A DNA stretch of 64,000 nt from positions 62,001 through 126,000 of the forward strand of contig CAZKRY010000003.1 in NCBI GenBank assembly GCA_964555355.1. The letters run 5' to 3'. Below the pieces are notes generated by a model. It had not been told where the DNA came from. It did not search any database and saw only the letters and a program-made list of their open reading frames with translations. A program made the translations under genes and the position numbers. This document shows, one piece after another, positions 62,036-64,000 of this stretch (position 1 is its first letter; every line of letters starts with the position of its first letter). The DNA is from CAIKBL01 sp964555355. Its GTDB lineage: Bacteria; Pseudomonadota; Gammaproteobacteria; Ga0077536.

Positions 62036-62305
62036 GTGGAAATCGCAAAGACGACTTTGTTTTATTTGATTGGCGCCGGAATTCTTCTCAGCCCTGCGGC
62101 CGGGAAAGCAGCTGTCAACGCATTTAGGACCGCAGTACCTACAGTGGTTGCATTTTGCCGAAGCGACGGCGATTTATCCGCCGCGTGGCATCCAAGCTGG
62201 CTATCCGGGTATCAAGAAGAAGCCGTTGTATGGCTAACTGCAGCGGTTATTGGCGAGGCCGGCGTCGCAACGCGCAGGTACGCCGAGGCTCAAATCAAGT
62301 GTTAG
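62036..62305 (+). CDS. Small hypothetical protein
   Basis: An 89-residue reading frame starting with GTG at 62036. It has a hydrophobic N-terminus (LFYLIGAGILLSPAAGKAA) that could be a signal or anchor, and three cysteine-poor segments after it. No family recognised and no strong ribosome site, so whether it is expressed is uncertain. It is divergent from hemP. Confidence 0.35.
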   Translation: MEIAKTTLFYLIGAGILLSPAAGKAAVNAFRTAVPTVVAFCRSDGDLSAAWHPSWLSGYQEEAVVWLTAAVIGEAGVATRRYAEAQIKC

Positions 62306-62373
62306 AACACATCGGAAAATAAAAATGGGCCCGCGGCCCCTTTTTCTCAAATTGTCGCATTTTGCGGTTGTCA

Positions 62374-62664
62374 TTAGAGTCGAGAAAACCTGATTGATGA
62401 GTGATCACTGTAGGGTTCAACCACTTCCTCCAGAGTTACCGAGATGTTGTTACGCCAGTAAGGAGCGGTCTTCGCGATGCCACGTAGTGTCGGCATATCG
62501 AACGCCTCAAAATCGCAAGGGTTGCCAGTAATATCCGTTCCGGAAGGGCCGGCGACAGCTCTGCGATTACCATTCTTCGCGATGCGTTTTTGTAGAATCG
62601 AAAACGATTCCGTCGCCGGCACCGTGTACCGCACGAGTCCGTCCGCCTTGAGAGCGGGGCTCCT
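62374..62664 (-). pseudogene. Di-heme cytochrome c peroxidase C-terminal remnant
   Basis: The minus-strand frame encodes SPALKADGLVRYTVPATESF, then NPCDFEAFDMPTLRGIAKTA and PYWRNNISVTLEEVVEPYSD. This is the characteristic region near the C-terminus of MauG/cytochrome-c-peroxidase-family proteins (AFDxPTLRGIAKTAPY). The heme-binding CxxCH motifs and most of the protein are missing from the same frame, and the tail after TLEEVV is short and unlike the family. It is a fragment of a degraded gene. Confidence 0.68.
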
Positions 62665-63142
62665 TCGCTGTGGGAGGTAAACGCCCCTTGCGCGTGTTGT
62701 TATAGCGTAGCCTCGCGACCATCGAGTTAATTCGGAACCCGTGAGGTGACGGCATTCGTTGCAGTCACTCCTTGCGATTTTTTCGATCTCGAGCCGGCAT
62801 CCGAAGGGTTGATTTTCAGTCCCCCCCTGTGCCGGTGTGCGATGGCAAGCATGCGTGAAAGTTCAGTGTGTGCTTGTCGGTTTTCATCGCGCCTGGTTTC
62901 GTGCCAGCAACTGCTGAATTCGAAACCATCGCGCTAGGCACAACGATCCCCATGATCCCATTAGTCTCACCTGAGGTTGGTTTTACCGGCCCGGCGAGTT
63001 TCGATGCCGCCGAGCGCCAGCGTTTGCGGAGCGCGCGATTCGCGCGAAGCGTTTCTACGAGAGAAAGGCACCGACTGACAGACTTGCGCCAGTGCGGATG
63101 AATTTCGCGCCGGGCCAACCCGTCAACACTTACGAAAACTTA
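62665..63142. other. Non-coding or degraded stretch between two genes
   Basis: About 480 bases without a gene I can support. The minus strand may still contain decayed coding sequence of the same peroxidase (a CNECRHLTG stretch is readable near 62750), but no continuous homologous frame was found. No repeats, RNA gene or promoter was recognised. Confidence 0.5.
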
Positions 63143-64000
63143 CTAGGGTGTACAGCGAACGCGCCGTACCAGCCATTGCGCGGCATCGTCTATGTAACTG
63201 TAGACCACCGGGACAACCAAAAGACTCAGAAAGGTTGACGTTATCAGCCCACCAATAACCACGATAGCAAGAGGGGCGCGGAAGCTCGGATCGGCACCCA
63301 GGCCTAACGCGATCGGTAGCATGCCCAGACCCATGGCGATCGTCGTCATCACGATTGGACGCACTCGTTTGCGGCAGGCATCGAGGCTGGCATCCCAACG
63401 ATTTAGGCCGAAATCCCGGCGCGCGATGATGATGTAGTCAACAAGTAGAATCGAGTTCTTGCTCGCAATACCCATCAACATGATAAGTCCAATTAGAGAC
63501 GGCATCGACAAAGCAGATCCCGTGACAAAAAGCGCAAACGATGCCCCTGGAATAGCGAGCACGAGCGCGACCAATATAGTCACCGGCTGCACGAAACCTC
63601 GCAGTAGCAAGACCAGCACCACGTAAATGCAGAGCACGCCGGTTAGCATGGCGAGTGCAAACCCGGAAGTAAGTTCTCCTAACTCCTCCGCATCGCCGTT
63701 CGTTGTTTGCATAACACTCGGCGGCAATTTCTGCAGGCTCGGCAAAGCTCGGGCGGCCTGCGCCACAACTCCGAGATCCTGCCCGTTCAGTTCGAGTTCG
63801 AAATTGACGTTACGCTGACGGTCGAATCGTGCGATCTCAGTCGGGCCGCTGCCAATTTTCAAGTCGGCCACATTCTCAAGCGCAACCGGTCCGCGTGCGC
63901 CAGGTACTGGGAGACGTTTGAGCGTTGCGAGATCATCACGGGCGGCGTCGGTAAGTCTAACGAGGACCGATACTTGACGTTCGCTTAAGTTCAGTTTCGC
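63143..64000 (-). CDS. RND efflux transporter permease, C-terminal part
   Basis: An open frame running off the right edge (286 codons inside the window). It contains the second docking/pore region (SGPTEIARFDRQRNVNFELE), then the last five or six transmembrane segments with LVLLLRGFVQPVTILVALVL, LMGIASKNSILLVDY, RVRPIVMTTIAMGLGMLPIA and STFLSLLVVPVVYSYIDDAA. This is the HAE1/AcrB-type drug or hydrophobe exporter. Upstream codons to 64000 stay in frame and look homologous (LTDAARDDLATLKRLPVPGA). The adaptor and outer-membrane partners are outside the window. Confidence 0.93.
   Translation of the reverse strand, partial: AKLNLSERQVSVLVRLTDAARDDLATLKRLPVPGARGPVALENVADLKIGSGPTEIARFDRQRNVNFELELNGQDLGVVAQAARALPSLQKLPPSVMQTTNGDAEELGELTSGFALAMLTGVLCIYVVLVLLLRGFVQPVTILVALVLAIPGASFALFVTGSALSMPSLIGLIMLMGIASKNSILLVDYIIIARRDFGLNRWDASLDACRKRVRPIVMTTIAMGLGMLPIALGLGADPSFRAPLAIVVIGGLITSTFLSLLVVPVVYSYIDDAAQWLVRRVRCTP

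Noticed and set aside
62816..63118. 100-codon minus-strand frame between the peroxidase remnant and the RND gene
   Set aside because: No homologue recognised and no start signal; could be decayed coding sequence, so recorded only as featureless.
1..64000. CRISPR arrays, tRNA, rRNA, intact transposase or phage genes
   Set aside because: None was found on either strand; the only repeats are the short ones listed.

Overview
The window is a moderately GC-rich, densely coded proteobacterial chromosome segment. It most resembles an environmental gamma- or betaproteobacterium with a broad catabolic repertoire. The grounds are an aa3-type oxidase subunit I paired with a DUF2244 protein, a DUF1329 protein, Tat-exported PhoD and carbonic anhydrase, a TonB/ExbBD system, and PEP-CTERM proteins together with an EpsH1-type glycosyltransferase. 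No rRNA, tRNA, CRISPR array, prophage or intact insertion sequence was seen. The placement is inference; no marker gene settles it.

Layout. 0-5 kb: a truncated methyltransferase, a palindromic repeat element, PhoD phosphatase, DUF2244 overlapping cytochrome oxidase subunit I, and a cupin. 5-13.7 kb: a nitrogen and secondary-metabolism block with an ammonium transporter divergent from two glutamine-synthetase-like ligases, a phytanoyl-CoA-type dioxygenase, a glycosyltransferase and a P450. 13.7-20 kb: a DUF1329 protein, a large membrane protein with alpha/beta-hydrolase motifs, an amidohydrolase and an exported beta-carbonic anhydrase. 20-35 kb: acyl-CoA metabolism (two family III CoA-transferases, two crotonases, an acyl-CoA dehydrogenase, a thiolase with its OB-fold partner), a linalool dehydratase/isomerase-like enzyme, a PEP-CTERM protein and a saccharopine-dehydrogenase-like/DUF2269/DoxX-like trio. 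35-38 kb: a VapBC module, short repeats, a dead DUF4143-type ATPase, and a Sec-exported protein that appears to hold two Hcp-like domains and ends in a PEP-CTERM signal.

38-55 kb is an aromatic-degradation region around a MarR regulator. A gentisate-dioxygenase-like bicupin, a DapA-family lyase and a CMD-like protein run leftward. An SDR, an aldehyde dehydrogenase, an aromatic-acid MFS transporter and a salicylate-5-hydroxylase-like (NagG/NagH-like) oxygenase run rightward. Together they suggest aldehyde to aromatic acid to gentisate to ring cleavage. A frameshifted SDR pseudogene, a membrane-anchored ADP-ribosylglycohydrolase and a second catabolic set (SDR, MFS, 3-hydroxyisobutyrate-dehydrogenase-like, MmgE/PrpD, CMD, metallo-beta-lactamase-fold) follow.

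55-62 kb is one leftward iron-acquisition operon behind a Fur-box-like site: hemP, exbB, exbD, tonB, a TonB-dependent siderophore receptor, an FMN alpha-hydroxy-acid oxidase and a PiuC-type hydroxylase. 62-64 kb holds a degraded di-heme peroxidase and the C-terminal part of an RND efflux pump that runs off the window.
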